From NCBI GenBank assembly GCA_032871835.1, contig CM065302.1, forward strand, positions 7,423,882 to 7,487,881: DNA of 64,000 bases, read 5' to 3'. The DNA comes from Dipteronia dyeriana. Its lineage: Eukaryota > Streptophyta > Magnoliopsida > Sapindales > Sapindaceae. The position numbers were made by a program, and so were the translations under genes. Shown piece by piece: positions 10,830 through 22,189 of this stretch (within the stretch, counting starts at the first letter, position 1; every line of letters starts with the position of its first letter). The notes under the pieces were generated by a model that was not told the origin of the DNA, searched no databases, and worked only from the letters and a program-made list of their open reading frames with translations.

Positions 10830-11273
10830 TAAATAGCCCTTTTTAACTAAAATATTAAAAGGGTTTCTATTTTTATCATCAATTCATCCCAGGTTTTTTA
10901 TTGTGTAAATAAGTTATATAGTTGAATTTAAAGTTTCAGAAAGGCCGGTGTGTTTTGAGGGAAATAAGGGAAAACATTGTAAATTCTGAGAACATATTGA
11001 AGTTTTTGCTACTTTAGAAGAAAGAGTACATGGGTCTAAATGTAAATCGCTAGCATCCATCGCACTTGAATAAGTCAAACGGTGAGTTTCGGAATGGCTG
11101 GTTATTTGGGCCTCTAAAAGCATCTTAGCCTACTTCTAAATGCACCCCAATAATAAGGAAAAAAAATTAGGTGCTAAATGCATTCAAGTGGCTTTCTTAC
11201 TGCACCCCATAACTCAGCTTCATCCCCTACCACTCACCCAACCAGATTTCGTAGAGCTTTTCTTCATCTCACC

Positions 11274-11927
11274 TGGAGGTGGGTAAGGTTCGGTTCGGTT
11301 CAGTTTTGACAAAAACCGTATTGAACTAACATATATTTTGTTTTTAATAATAAGAATCGGTTTGAACCGTTTTGAACTTAAAAATCGAATTGAACCGAAC
11401 ACCTTTATCTTGATTAGGTTCAATTTGGTTTTGAGACTATTGGGCTTTAAAAGTATTTATATATAAAAAAAAAAAATTGGGCATTTAAATTAGATTTTTG
11501 ACATTTAGACTTAATTTTTTTTTTTTTGAAAACATAATATGTAAAAAATAATTTAAATAAAATACAACTCAACTTTCAATCAAAATCTAAAATTTCAATC
11601 ATATTCGGTTTACATACTTAATCAAAATATAAAATCTTCATAACTTCTATAAAATAGAAGTAAAAAAAAAATGTAGTACATGATGTAGTCTAAAAATAAA
11701 ACATCATCAACAAACGGGTACATTATAAAATTGAACCTTACACAATAATTAATTAAGACAATTTGGTCTATTTGATTTGGTTTGGTTTTGTATGTCCAAA
11801 TTCGAAACCAAACTGAATTCAATTCAGTTTTCAAATTTTAAATCGGTTTAAACCGAACAGAAGCTATAAACAGAACCAAACAGCCTTTTTTGGTTCGGTT
11901 CAATTTAGATTTTTATGCACACCCCTA
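11274..11927. mobile_element. hAT MITE, 654 bp (copy-1 allele of the shared insertion)
   Basis: The ends are TGGAGGTGGGTAAGGTTCGG and GATTTTTATGCACACCCCTA, flanked by 8-bp repeats ATCTCACC at 11266-11273 and 11928-11935. GGTTCGGTTC-type motifs fill both subterminal regions, as in hAT elements. No transposase. The same element at the same place in copy 2 (34399-35054) means the insertion predates the duplication. Confidence 0.8.
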
Positions 11928-13027
11928 ATCTCACCAGACCATGTTACCTCTGAGAAGTTCGCTGAGAATTCAAGTTGCACGGGTTGATTTTAAAATTCAA
12001 TCATCGATTCTCCGAATCCATATTAATCTCTCAACATTAGATAGATTGGTCTTTTGCTTATACCAAATAAAAAAAAACAGAAAATCATATATGACCCAAC
12101 AATTATCAAGTAGAATCTGACCATAAATTGAAGAAGGAAGTCGAAGATCCACTTCCTGTCGAGAAGACCAAGAAGTTCGAAAATGGCGTCCCGTGAGAAG
12201 TCGAAGACAAATTAGGTTATGTTTGGTTTGAGAAAAAATTCCCTTAGATATTGGACTGGTTATTAAGTGTGGAAGGGTAGTTTAATCCTATAGAAATTTA
12301 ATGGATAATTTGGTTATTTCGTAAGATTTAAGTATAAGGGTATTTTGGTTTTTGAAAGGCTATTTGTGAGAAGGTGAAATCCAAGATCGACAAACTGAAC
12401 TGAATTCAATTCGGTTTTGTATGTCCAAATTCGAAACCAAGTTGAATTCAATTCGGTTTTCAAATTTCAAATCGGTTTAAACCGAATAGAAGCTATGAAT
12501 ATAACCAAACACCCTTTTTTGGTTCGGTTCGATTTCGATTTTTATGCACACCCCTAATCTCACCAGACCATGTCACCTCTGTGAAGTTCGCTGAGAATTC
12601 AAGCTACGCGGGATGATTTTAAAATACAATCATCGATTCTCTGAATCCATATTAATCTCTCAACATTAGATGGATTGGTCCTTTGCTTAAACCAAATTAA
12701 AAAAAAAAACAGAAAATCATATAGCACCCAACAATTATTAAGTAGAATCTGACCATAAATTGAAGAAGGAAGTCGAAGATCCAATTCCTGTGGAGACGAC
12801 CACGAAGTTCGAAAATGGCGTCCCATGAGAAGTCGAAGACAAATTAGGTTAGGTTAGGTTTGGTTTGAGAAAAAATTCCCTTAGAAATTGGATTGGATTG
12901 TAAGTGTGGAAGGGTAGTTTAATCCCTTAGAAATTTAATGGATAACTTGGTCATTTAATAAGATTTAAGTAGAAGGGTATTTTGGTTTTTGAAGGGCTAT
13001 TTGTGAGAAGGTGAAATCTAAGATTGA
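11770..13027. repeat. Tandem duplication of ~630 bp
   Basis: The stretch from the MITE's right third (GGTTTTGTATGTCCAAATTC at about 11783) to CTATTTGTGAGAAGGTGAAATC is repeated at a spacing of about 629 bp (11791 versus 12420). The second unit includes a second copy of the MITE right end and its flanking ATCTCACC. Copy 2 of the segmental duplication has a single unit, so this arose later in copy 1 or was lost in copy 2. Confidence 0.85.
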
Positions 13028-13880
13028 CAATTAAAATATATTTTTTTCAAAGGGGTTATTTTTTGGTTGCATTTGTATAATATTACAATGTTCTCGCTCC
13101 TCTGTGATTGAATCATAAAATATATCTGTCAGGTTAGTGAGCAATCTCTTTTTTCTTTTTTTAATATTGATTCTTTAGATTAGTGTCGTATTATATGAAT
13201 TTTGTAGGTTTAGAGTTTAATTTTCAACAAAACTTTTGGTTGGTGTCGGTGGGCATTATTTATTAATATATTTATTTTGGCACAAATGATAGAATTTGAC
13301 TGGAAATTAATTAATAATTTAAAAAATATGAAATCTTGAGAAATGTTGATGGAGTATTGGAGTATTTGCATTTCCATACTTTGACACAGAGGAATAAATG
13401 AACAAACTCATCTAAGTAGCCACCAACTCTTGCATATTTTAAGGTTTCATCCCTATAGCGTCTTGACATTTTCTTTGTTTAATACGATAGATTTTTTCTA
13501 AATGATAAATAGGTTTTATGGACAAAATCTTTGGCTCACCTTCGATTACATTTTTTAATTGTTTTTTAATATTATAATAATTTAGGATTGGATAGAGGTA
13601 TAAATTGGAATATTCAATCTCACAGTATGGAGAAAAAATCGCTTGACTAAACTCATTTGATCGATTGACGTACTAATAATAAAATATGGGGTAGGAAAAT
13701 CTGATGTACGAGGTCAACCCAATAGACGGAAGTTAAGTGAATTGTTGAGTGGCGTGCTCGGCTTCTAATTATGAAATATGTTGTAGGAAATTCTCGTAGG
13801 AAAATCTCATTTGATACGCACCACACATTTCTCATCCTTAGTGCCGGATGATGCACACACAGCAGTGCAGTGCTTAAGAT
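13028..13880. other. P450 upstream region, non-coding, conserved between the two duplication copies
   Basis: AT-rich flank shared with the copy-2 region around 35525-38640. It contains candidate promoter sequence but no other gene. In copy 2 it is interrupted at two places by transposons (35853 and 36808). Confidence 0.6.
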
Positions 13881-13886
13881 TTCCCT

Positions 13887-13895
13887 TATAAAAAG
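13887..13895 (+). promoter_or_regulatory. TATA box of the P450 gene
   Basis: TTATAAAAA, 45 bp upstream of the first ATG (13932). If transcription starts about 30 bp downstream, the leader is very short. Copy 2 has CTTGTAAAAAG at this place (about 38634-38644), a TATA change that would weaken it. Confidence 0.55.
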
Positions 13896-13931
13896 AAGTC
13901 AAGGAAAGCTATATCTGAAGCACAAAGTGGA

Positions 13932-15550
13932 ATGGAATACAACACCATGATGAGTCTGCTTGTTTGTTCCAGCCTTTTCTTATCGGCAGCTTTAATTCTT
14001 TTGTTTAGCCGGAAAAAATCAGGAAACGGTAAACAACAACCACCCGGGCCTCCAGGTTGGCCAATAATTGGTAACATCCTGGATCTTGGAACCATTCCAC
14101 ACCAGGACTTCTACAAGCTCCGATCAAAGTATGGGCCCGTTCTCTGGTTGAAGTTAGGTTCTGTAAACACCATGGTGATACAGTCAGCGAAAGCTGCCAC
14201 GGATTTCTTCAAGAACCATGATCACATCTTCTGTGACCGTAAGTCTCCGATTGTATTGACGGCACATAACTACTATCAGGGGTCACTTGCATTTTGCCGA
14301 TATGGAGTGTACTGGCGCATTGTCCGGCGTCTTAGTTCAATGGAGCTCCTGGTAAACAAGCGAATCAATGAGACGGTTTCCATACGCATAGAGTGCATCG
14401 ATAACATGATACAGAATATCGAAGAGGATGCGAGTGCAGCGCAAGAGAAGGGAGAGTTAGGCGAGGTGGACTTGTCTCAGTACCTGTTCTTCATGGCATT
14501 CAATCTTGTTGGCAAACTTACACTGTCGCGGGATTTGCTAGGCTCGCAGTCCAAAGAAGGCCAGGAGTTCTTCGCTGCCATGAAGAAGGTTGTAGAGTGG
14601 GCTGGGAAACCGAATTTGGCAGACTTTTTCCCATTCTTGAAAAGGTTAGATCCTCAAGGGATCAAAAGAAACATGATGCGAGACATGGGATGCAGCTTGA
14701 AGATTGTGTCCGGGTTTGTCAAAGAGAGGATCGAAGAGCAGTGTAGCAGAGAGAAAACAAACAAGGACTTCTTGGATGGATTATTGGAATATGAAGGTGA
14801 TGGAAAAGAAGGTCCAGATAGGATCTCAGATCAGAATGTCAAGATAATCATACTGGTAAAACTTAATACAACAACATGACATGCATTTATAATGAAAATC
14901 AACTAATTGAATCAAAAACTTCACTTATGCAGGAAATGTTTTTTGCTGGATCAGAAAGTACTAGCAGCACTATAGAGTGGGCTATAGCAGAGCTACTCCA
15001 CAACCCTGAATATATGAGAAAGACTAAGGAGGAACTTGATCGAGTCGTCGGACAGAAGAGAAAGGTTGAAGAGAAAGACATAGTTGAATTGCCCTATTTG
15101 AAGGCTGTGGTGAAAGAAACACTAAGGTTGCATCCTCCAGTTCCATTGCTGCTTCCACGGAATGCAATGCAAGAAACTAACTACATGGGATACCTAATAC
15201 CTAAAGATACTCAGGTTTTCGTGAACGCATGGGCGATCGGAAGAGACCCGGAATGTTGGGAAGATCCCATGTCTTTCAAGCCTGAGAGGTTTCTAGGCGC
15301 AAACATTGAGATCAAGGGGAAGAATTTTGAGCTCATTCCATTTGGATCAGGAAGAAGAATGTGCGTAGGGATCTCATTAGCCGAGCGAGTACTTCACCTT
15401 GGTGTTGCTTCTCTACTTCACTATTTTGACTGGGAGTTAGGCAAGGATGTCACTCCAGAATCAATGGACATGAATGAGACGATGGGGTTAACTGTACGAA
15501 AGCTCGTACCCCTGAAAGTGATACCAAAGAAGCGTGTCAAATTAGGGTAA
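13932..15550 (+). CDS. Cytochrome P450, CYP76 family-like (CYP76A-type), two exons, intact
   Basis: Exon 1 is 13932-14855 (308 codons) and exon 2 is 14933-15550 (205 codons plus TAA). The 77-bp phase-0 intron has GT (14856) and AG (14931-14932), giving a 513-residue protein, normal for the family. Visible in order: a hydrophobic N-terminal anchor (about residues 6-26), the proline hinge PPGPPGWPIIGN, I-helix AGSESTSS, ExxR in [13 protein letters not shown] in FKPERFLG, and haem-binding FGSGRRMCVG. Phrases such as FFKNHDHIFCDRKSP and NKRINETV place it close to CYP76A-type enzymes. These are ER-anchored NADPH-dependent monooxygenases that in plants often act on terpenoids, iridoids or other specialised metabolites. 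The substrate cannot be told from sequence. An alternative start would be Met6 or Met7. A decayed paralogue lies at 38681-42287. Confidence 0.93.
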
Positions 15551-16059
15551 TCGTAAAAGCTGTCGAATCTACACACTAGAAAATGCTCTACTGTTGCACG
15601 TATTGTATTAGCATGGTGTGAAGAGTATGTTGGAAGTGCTGTATGTTTGTAGTTGGTTTCAACTTTTATATCTACTTGAGGTGATATAATTAAGCATCTA
15701 CTATCAAGAGTCTAGAAAGCGTCATTGAAATTTAAGTTGGCTTTTCCGGTTCATATTAATAGGTTTGTAGCATTCTGTTTCTCTACACAACAATCCTACA
15801 ACAAGCTTGTGTTTATTTATAGGAATGAGAACAAGGGTATCTGTGATATCTACACAATAATCGTACTATTGTTACTTTATTTGATGTGTAACTGATAAAC
15901 TTAAAAGCAAAGCATAACAAACAATAAATTGAAAAATAACATACTTGGTGGTGACATGCACTCATTCAAGGGAGATGGTACATTAAAAAAACATAACAAA
16001 ATTACTATACTCTTCACAAACAGAAGTCCCATTAATAATTAGCACAAATATAACCTTTA
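15551..16059. other. P450 3' flank; no gene
   Basis: This holds the P450 3' UTR. A stretch at 15765-15805 (TAGCATTCTGTTTCTCTACA) resembles one beside the exonuclease fragments (10725 and 21690). The exonuclease pseudogene begins at the right on the opposite strand, so the two genes are tail-to-tail. Confidence 0.6.
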
Positions 16060-16749
16060 TTAATAGAGAGTAAGCTTGCTCAACAACATGTACCCTATCC
16101 GATAACATGCTTTTGCTTCAATAATTGCACACTTGATCTCCTCATCTTTGAAGATCCTAGAACTCCAGTCAGGAGTGCTTTTAGGAAAACCTGTAACGTA
16201 CAGTTACTGAATTTAGTCCAACTTCTGTGCGCAAAACTCCTAAATCACATGTACCACTGAGATCTGGCTTCTTCAGAATCCTAGCAGCCAAATTACAAAT
16301 TTGAACTCCACTCACACATGAAAGTCCATGACTTCGTATACTTGTCACCTTTTCATCAATTCCTAATCATATCCCACGAAACATATAGTATTATCTGTTA
16401 GGAATTGTCTGAGACATTCAGGAACAAAGGCCAGTTGGTCTAGTTGAATGATCAAGCCACAATTCTCCACCCAAAGAAACAACGATTTAGCTGTCTTGAT
16501 CATCTGGTTTTGATCATCGGTATGAAACTTAATATCAAACCCAACAACAGGCCTCTTTAACAAAGACCTCAATCCTGATATCTTATCCTCAATCAAGGCT
16601 GTGTTATCAACCACACTGACCTTAACTTCAAAACTTGGAATGAATTCCATTTCATATATACCCATCTTTGACAGAATATTAGTGGGTATTATCTTTGACA
16701 GAATATCAGACAAAAACTTCTGAATGCCTACAATTATAGTAGAAAACAC
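16060..16749 (-). pseudogene. Werner-syndrome-like 3'-5' exonuclease (DnaQ/DEDD fold) pseudogene
   Basis: The first 128 codons (16749 to 16363) read into the exonuclease domain: KRPVVGFDIKFH, then SLFLWVENCGLIIQLDQL, VPECLRQFLTDN and CFVGYD before TAG. One base later the domain resumes as GIDEKVTSIRSHGLSCVSGV, ICNLAARILKK and DLGVLRTEVG. After another one-base shift comes STPDWSSRIFKDEEIKCAII, EAKACYRIGYMLL and a stop at 16060. The order matches plant Werner-exonuclease-like proteins. The first catalytic motif, usually DxE (as in LDTEW), is DIK, and the acidic residue of the last motif (usually CxDA) is Glu. Two frameshifts and degraded catalytic residues make it a likely non-functional relative. 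A divergent gene with unannotated introns is the alternative. Confidence 0.75.
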
Positions 16750-17560
16750 AACCTTCTTGCAATTAGCATGTGATTATATATAGGAATTAATTTGTTAATT
16801 GTGGGTGCGGGATTCCAATAGTCACTGTAGTTGAATAGTTTTCAATTAATCCGTGTCAAAATACATGAACAGTACAGTTTTGTTTAGAGGAAGTGCAAAC
16901 TAGGCTAATTGTTTCGATAATGAAAGACGATGCATTCATTTGTCCAATCCAATTAATTAACTATTTATTAGTTGGTTTATTGATGGCCTTAGAGATCTAA
17001 ATTTTTCCTTGGATGAAAAAATACAAAAATATAATATTTCAAAAAACAACTACTTAAATATCATGTCGGTGGAAAACTTACAAGTTGATTATAAATTTAG
17101 GAGATTTATGAGAATATATTCGATACAAATATATATTTTTGAGTTTTTAAACAGTGACATGCATAACATTTTTATTCACAATAGATCTATTTTTGAAAAA
17201 AATAATAGAAAAATACATATTCACATCTTCAGTGCAATTATCTAAAGTCAAATATGTATCTACTTTATGACCAATCATAATAAAACAATTATTACATTAT
17301 ATATCCTCTTTTATTTTACAATTAAATGAGTTTTAATATTATTGATGGAAACAGTTAAAAATCATAGTCAGCATTTATAAAAGAGTTTCTAGAATTAGAA
17401 ACTCAATTTCATATTTTATAATCTTTTTTTACAACACCATCTCCATATTTAACTTAAATAATTACATTGGAGAGAGTTTTTCTAACTTCTTTAGTATATA
17501 TCATATATAACACTTCGTTTTCTTCAAATACATAATAGCATTGGAGATAACCTAACACAA
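16750..17560. other. AT-rich intergenic sequence, nothing recognised
   Basis: One 78-codon AT-rich open frame (17009-17245) has low-complexity composition and no recognisable family. It is not called as a gene. Confidence 0.55.
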
Positions 17561-17945
17561 GGGCTCTGTTTGTTGCATAGGACTAGGATTAGATTGGACT
17601 ATGTTAGTCCTAAACCCATGTTTGGCAACCACATGGGATTGAGATTTTATCATCCAATAATACCCAATAGTCCTATCAACTTGAGACTAAATAAACCCAC
17701 ATATACTGGTGGGTTTATTAGTCCTGGGACTAAAACAATCTCTCTTTTTTTCTATCTTTACTTTTCATTATTTTATTTTTTTAATTTATAATAATTTCAT
17801 ACATAAGTTGTAATTTAATTTATTCTTAGATTCATTTATATGTATTCACTTTTTTAAAAATATTTTTTAAGATTATTTTTTATTTGAAAATATTTTTAAT
17901 AAATTACATACTATAACTTTACTTTTAATAAAAAAGTAATAATAT

Positions 17946-18104
<159 letters not shown>

Positions 18105-18236
18105 ATTAATCCAATAAAAAACTGTACCAAACATATGATAAATACTAATTTATTATTCAATTTCCATTCGATTATTATGGACCATGATTATATCAATCTT
18201 AATTTCTCTCAATAGGATTGAAGAATCCAAATATGT

Positions 18237-18239
<3 letters not shown>

Positions 18240-18296
<57 letters not shown>
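18240..18296. repeat. (TA)n microsatellite
   Basis: About 57 bp of pure AT repeat between the two copies of the 130-bp direct duplication. Confidence 0.95.
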
Positions 18297-18300
<4 letters not shown>

Positions 18301-18463
18301 CCAATAAAAAATTGTACCAAACATATGATAAATACTAATTTGTTATTCAATTTCCATTCGATTATTAAGGACCAGGATTATATCAATCTTAATTTCTCTC
18401 AATAGGATTGAAGAATCCAAATTTGTTGGACATACTGTAGTCCCACGACCCACATGTGTATGT

Positions 18464-18472
18464 GTGTGTGTT

Positions 18473-18540
<68 letters not shown>
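18464..18540. repeat. (TG)n-(TA)n microsatellite
   Basis: Short GT repeats followed by about 55 bp of TA repeats. Confidence 0.95.
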
Positions 18541-18546
<6 letters not shown>

Positions 18547-19084
18547 AGTATGTATATATATATATAATATTTTATTAAATAAACAAATTACAAAATCGAA
18601 ACATATTTAAATTTTATTTAAAAATAATATAAATCTATATTTTAAAAATATTTTTGAATATTATTACTTTAATAATATATAAATTAAAACATTTATTTTC
18701 TTTAAATACATATTTCAATAATTTATTATTCAGTTTCAAAATATTATCAAATTTAGTCTAATTCTATGTTTTACCAAATAAAACATTATCTTAATTCAGT
18801 CCAGTCACACGTTTCTTCAAACACAGTGTAATATTAATTTAGTCCAGTTCAGTCCAGTCCAGTCCAGTCCAGTCCAATCAAATCCTATCTAATCTCAGTC
18901 TCATCTCAATCCAATCAAATCCAATCCCATTAAATATTCCAATCCAATCCCACGTACTAAACGAGGTCAAGAGGATTTATTATGAAGTACTAATATTTAT
19001 TCATGAATGAAGTAACCGGTTTTATGATTGATTTTAATTAAATGAATCAAGAAGAATTTTTTTTTTTGGACATTCTTATAATTG

Positions 19085-19190
19085 AGTAGTCAGCCAAGAA
19101 TTATTTGAGACAATTAGGAATACTTTTGAGGCTAAGAATGATCAAGCAACAATTCAACACACCAAGTATCAACAATTTTGTGGTCGAAGG
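19085..19190 (-). pseudogene. Fragment of a Werner-type exonuclease-like gene (b)
   Basis: At nucleotide level this follows 16390-16495 with gaps: AATTATTTGAGACAATTAGG versus AATTGTCTGAGACATTCAGG, and GAATGATCAAGCAACAATTC versus GAATGATCAAGCCACAATTC. In the reverse reading it contains stops. It is an isolated slice of the exonuclease domain and ends abruptly at 19190, where a repeat-like sequence (GGTGTCGTTTGTTTTTAATC) starts. Confidence 0.6.
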
Positions 19191-19880
19191 TGTCGTTTGT
19201 TTTTAATCTGAAATCTGAACAGATTTGAACGGTTCTGAAATCTGAATAGGTCTGAAATTTGAAGTCTAGATAACATGTTTGTTTATTTTTTTTATCTGAA
19301 ATCTGAATGGAAAAATTAAGTTGTTTGTTTTTTCAAAATACAATATCTGAAAACCTGTATTTTGATATAATTATTTCTACAGTTTTAATGGTTATATATA
19401 TTACATTGTTAATTATTTATGGTATTTTAATAAAATATATTTTTTTAATTTAATAAAAGGTTTAAAGGAAAATAGTAAACAAAACAAAAAATAAAAAAAT
19501 AAAAAATAAAAAATTTATGGTGGCCATCTTATCTCCATTTATGGAGACAACCATCCAAAAGAAAAAAAAAACAAAAACACTCAATTCAACTCTCTCTCTC
19601 TCACAAGTCACAAACAACCTCTTTCTAAATCCCTCCCTCTCTAATCCAGCTATCTCTGTCTTTCGAAACCTTCTCTTTGTGAATCCCTCTCTCTCGAATC
19701 CGTCTTTTGCAATTCTCTCTCTCGATCCGGTACAAGTGGTGGTGTGGTGTTTTAATTTGGTTTTGGTTATGGGTTAGATAATTAATCTCTAATCTCTCTC
19801 GATATCTTAGAGATAATATCCATATATACCCGAAATCTCTCTCGAGCAATCCGGACAATATATATGAACCCATTAAGCAC
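19191..19880. other. Unclassified repeat-like sequence with CT-rich tract
   Basis: It starts GGTGTCGTTTGTTTTTAATC with repeated ATCTGAAATCTGAA motifs, which resembles one terminus of a MITE. A CT-rich stretch with CTCTCTC and AATCCCTCTCTC repeats follows (19585-19720). No second terminus and no supported gene. Confidence 0.4.
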
Positions 19881-21535
19881 GTGGAATACAAATCGAACCC
19901 TATACGCTAGCCTAGTGGTTCTAGCACTTTCTAGTCAAGCATATTGAATGTTTATCTAAACATTGTCAAACGCGTCTCCTCTCAGTACATAGCATCTAAC
20001 CATGGATCAATTACAAAGTGATCAATTAAGCAAAAACTTTAAGCATTCAAAACATTCATATAACTACATGAGCACAAAATAAATGTCGGTGATCTTTACT
20101 TCTAGGTCAAAGATTCGGTTTAGTTAACTCTCTAAGATGGCTAAACATGGGAAACAAGTTTACCTAACATCTACACGCAACAAAGTGATTGTTATATCAT
20201 TAAGAACATTCAATTTAGGTTAAAGGTTCATCCTCTTGATTAGGGAATTTTTCCACAATCAATTCATCACTCAATCATGTCACGTGGATGGATAATCGTG
20301 TCTTAATACAAAGATCCATTAAGAACAAGAATATGAACCAAGGTCAATTTAGCAACTAAAAGCCTGAACTGAAATCTTTTCTACTCTTTGAGACTAAAAT
20401 TCCTATTACTCAAATTACTCAATACATGGAATTTCAAGTCATCCATCAATCAATCAACAATCATGGGTATCTAATTTCTACTCTAAATTACAACTACTCT
20501 TAAACCCAATCATGGACACATATTGATTTCTAACAATTCATACGCATACATATCATATTAAGAGCATTAAAACACATATATCAAATAGCAAAACAAAACT
20601 CAAATGAATTTAAGTACAAAAATACATATATAGCATATGTGAAAGGTTTACAAATTCTCAAATCCGGTGTTACACATCAAAGACAACAAGAAATACAAAT
20701 AAATGAGCAAATAAGAGCAAACCATTGAAGACAAGTCCTCCAAAGATGCTTCTAACCTTCCTAGCTCAAATTTGGCTCCTAATTCCATTGTAATCTACTC
20801 TAAGATGGATGGAGGAAGTGTATAGTGGTGAGGTGGAGGCGTATGGTGAGCTCCCATGGAGGAAAAACCTCCATAGGAGCAAGAGATGAAAGAAAGTGGA
20901 AGAAAATGGAAGAGAGAAGAGAGAAGAGAGGAGGCGTGAGAGGTGAAAAGAGGGGAAGAGATCTCTCAAGAATGAGGAGAAAATTGGGTATTTATAGTGT
21001 GGAAGGTTAGGGCAAGACTTTTGGATGAAAAGACAAGAATACCCCTCTGAAAATGGCTGAAAAACACATTTCTGCCAAGATGTGCTGTTCGATGTGTTAT
21101 ACGCATCAACACAGCGAACCACACATCACTTTTTGGAGCTTACTGCCCAAAAACGCGGTACAAAACGCGGTCTTGCGCGGTTGCATACCGCACTCCTCTA
21201 TGCACTATTACGAAAACATTCATAACTTTCTACAGAAACCTCAAAATCGCGATCTGTAAAGGGCATTGGAAAGAAGACTTCCGGGGCTTTTCGAAAAGTG
21301 GTTATGGGTGATGTTGTTCTATCGTAGGTGGGAGGTATGACCTTTCGAAGTTAGAATGTCTGCATAAGCTATTCCAAATTCTGTCCTTTAACCTCCAAAA
21401 CTTTTCAATTAAGTTCAAATACCTTTCGTAGGGAACATGTACCTACACAAGACTCACAAACACATAATATACCAAAATATGCTTAAAAATGAGAACAAAA
21501 GCTAGGTATTGGGGACCTCAAATAGGTATATAAAT
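19880..21535 (-). mobile_element. Probable solo or truncated Gypsy LTR, minus orientation
   Basis: On the minus strand this has LTR-like promoter layout: a unique GC-moderate U3 with repeated ACGCGGT/GCGCGG motifs (21150-21190), a TATA box (reverse of GGGTATTTATAGTG near 20987-20999), and a CT-rich transcribed region with CTCTTCTCTCTTC. The last kilobase of the window has the same style. No PBS, gag or pol is adjacent, so it is a solo or broken LTR. The ends were not resolved: the right end abuts exonuclease fragment (c) near 21540 and the left end is only approximate. Confidence 0.4.
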
Positions 21536-21539
21536 CGTT

Positions 21540-21680
21540 CCGATCAAAGGACAGATGGTCTAGTTGAATGAAATAACTAAGGATTCTCACATAAAGAATT
21601 AACAATTTCGTGATCTCTCGATCTGGTTTTTTATCAGTACGAAAATTTATAACAAGACATGGCATCATTGATTAATAGGT
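21540..21680 (-). pseudogene. Fragment of a Werner-type exonuclease-like gene (c)
   Basis: The minus reading has VINFRTDKKPDREITKLLIL, YVRILSYFIQLDHLSFD, matching the domain centre of the pseudogene at 16060-16749 and fragment (a). Unlike fragment (a) there is no stop inside this stretch. Neighbouring exons are absent and a putative LTR lies directly to its left. Confidence 0.6.
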
Positions 21681-21881
21681 TGCAATGTAGCATTATGTTT
21701 CTCTACACAACACTCCTCCCTACATTAGACATTGTTTGAAAATTTTAAGTTACAATTTTAAATTGATTTAGTTGACCATATATATATGAGTAAATAGCCA
21801 TTTTATCCAAAATATTAAAGGGGTTTCTATTTTTAGTTAATACCATCTCGTTTTTATCAATTCAGCTCGAGTTTTTTATTG

Positions 21882-21893
21882 TGTAAATAAGTT
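21882..21893. repeat. Target-site duplication of the L1 LINE, left copy
   Basis: TGTAAATAAGTT, repeated exactly at 34034-34045. Copy 1 of the segmental duplication has this site once (near 10903-10914). Confidence 0.88.
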
Positions 21894-22189
21894 TTTTTTT
21901 CTAACAGCAAAATATATTGATTGGATCAACCAGAACAAACAACAAGAGAGCTACAAAAGACCCATCGGCCAGTGAGTAACACAAATAAAGGCAAAGAATA
22001 CCCAAACACTATCACCCACAGTCCAATGACCAGACTCAATGCCCAACGTCTCACCAAACAAAATAGACTCCAACGACCTGAGAAAAATGCACCAGTCTGA
22101 ACAGAGACTGCACCACACATAACGAAACAACCAAAAAGCACTACCAGCTGCAACCCGAACTCACCCCACTACCAGATGATTCCTAAACA

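Larger units (their letters stand above)
10560..15680. repeat. Segmental duplication, copy 1 (carries the intact P450)
   Basis: The unit runs from a Werner-exonuclease-like gene fragment through a hAT MITE and P450 promoter to the P450 3' flank. It aligns, once insertions are removed, with 21540-42409. Anchors include GGTCTAGTTGAATGAA, TTGTGTAAATAAGTTATATAG (10908; 34034), the MITE, GTAGCCACCAACTCT, and the P450 to TTTCAACTTTTATATCT. Copy 1 has one tandem duplication (11770-13027) that copy 2 lacks. Copy 2 has all the large insertions. Confidence 0.9.

Noticed and set aside
14899..15081. Minus-strand frame opposite P450 exon 2
   Set aside because: Shadow of the P450 coding strand; no domain.
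16363..16749. Intact single-exon exonuclease gene
   Set aside because: The domain continues downstream in two other frames, and catalytic acidic residues are replaced, so a pseudogene is more likely.
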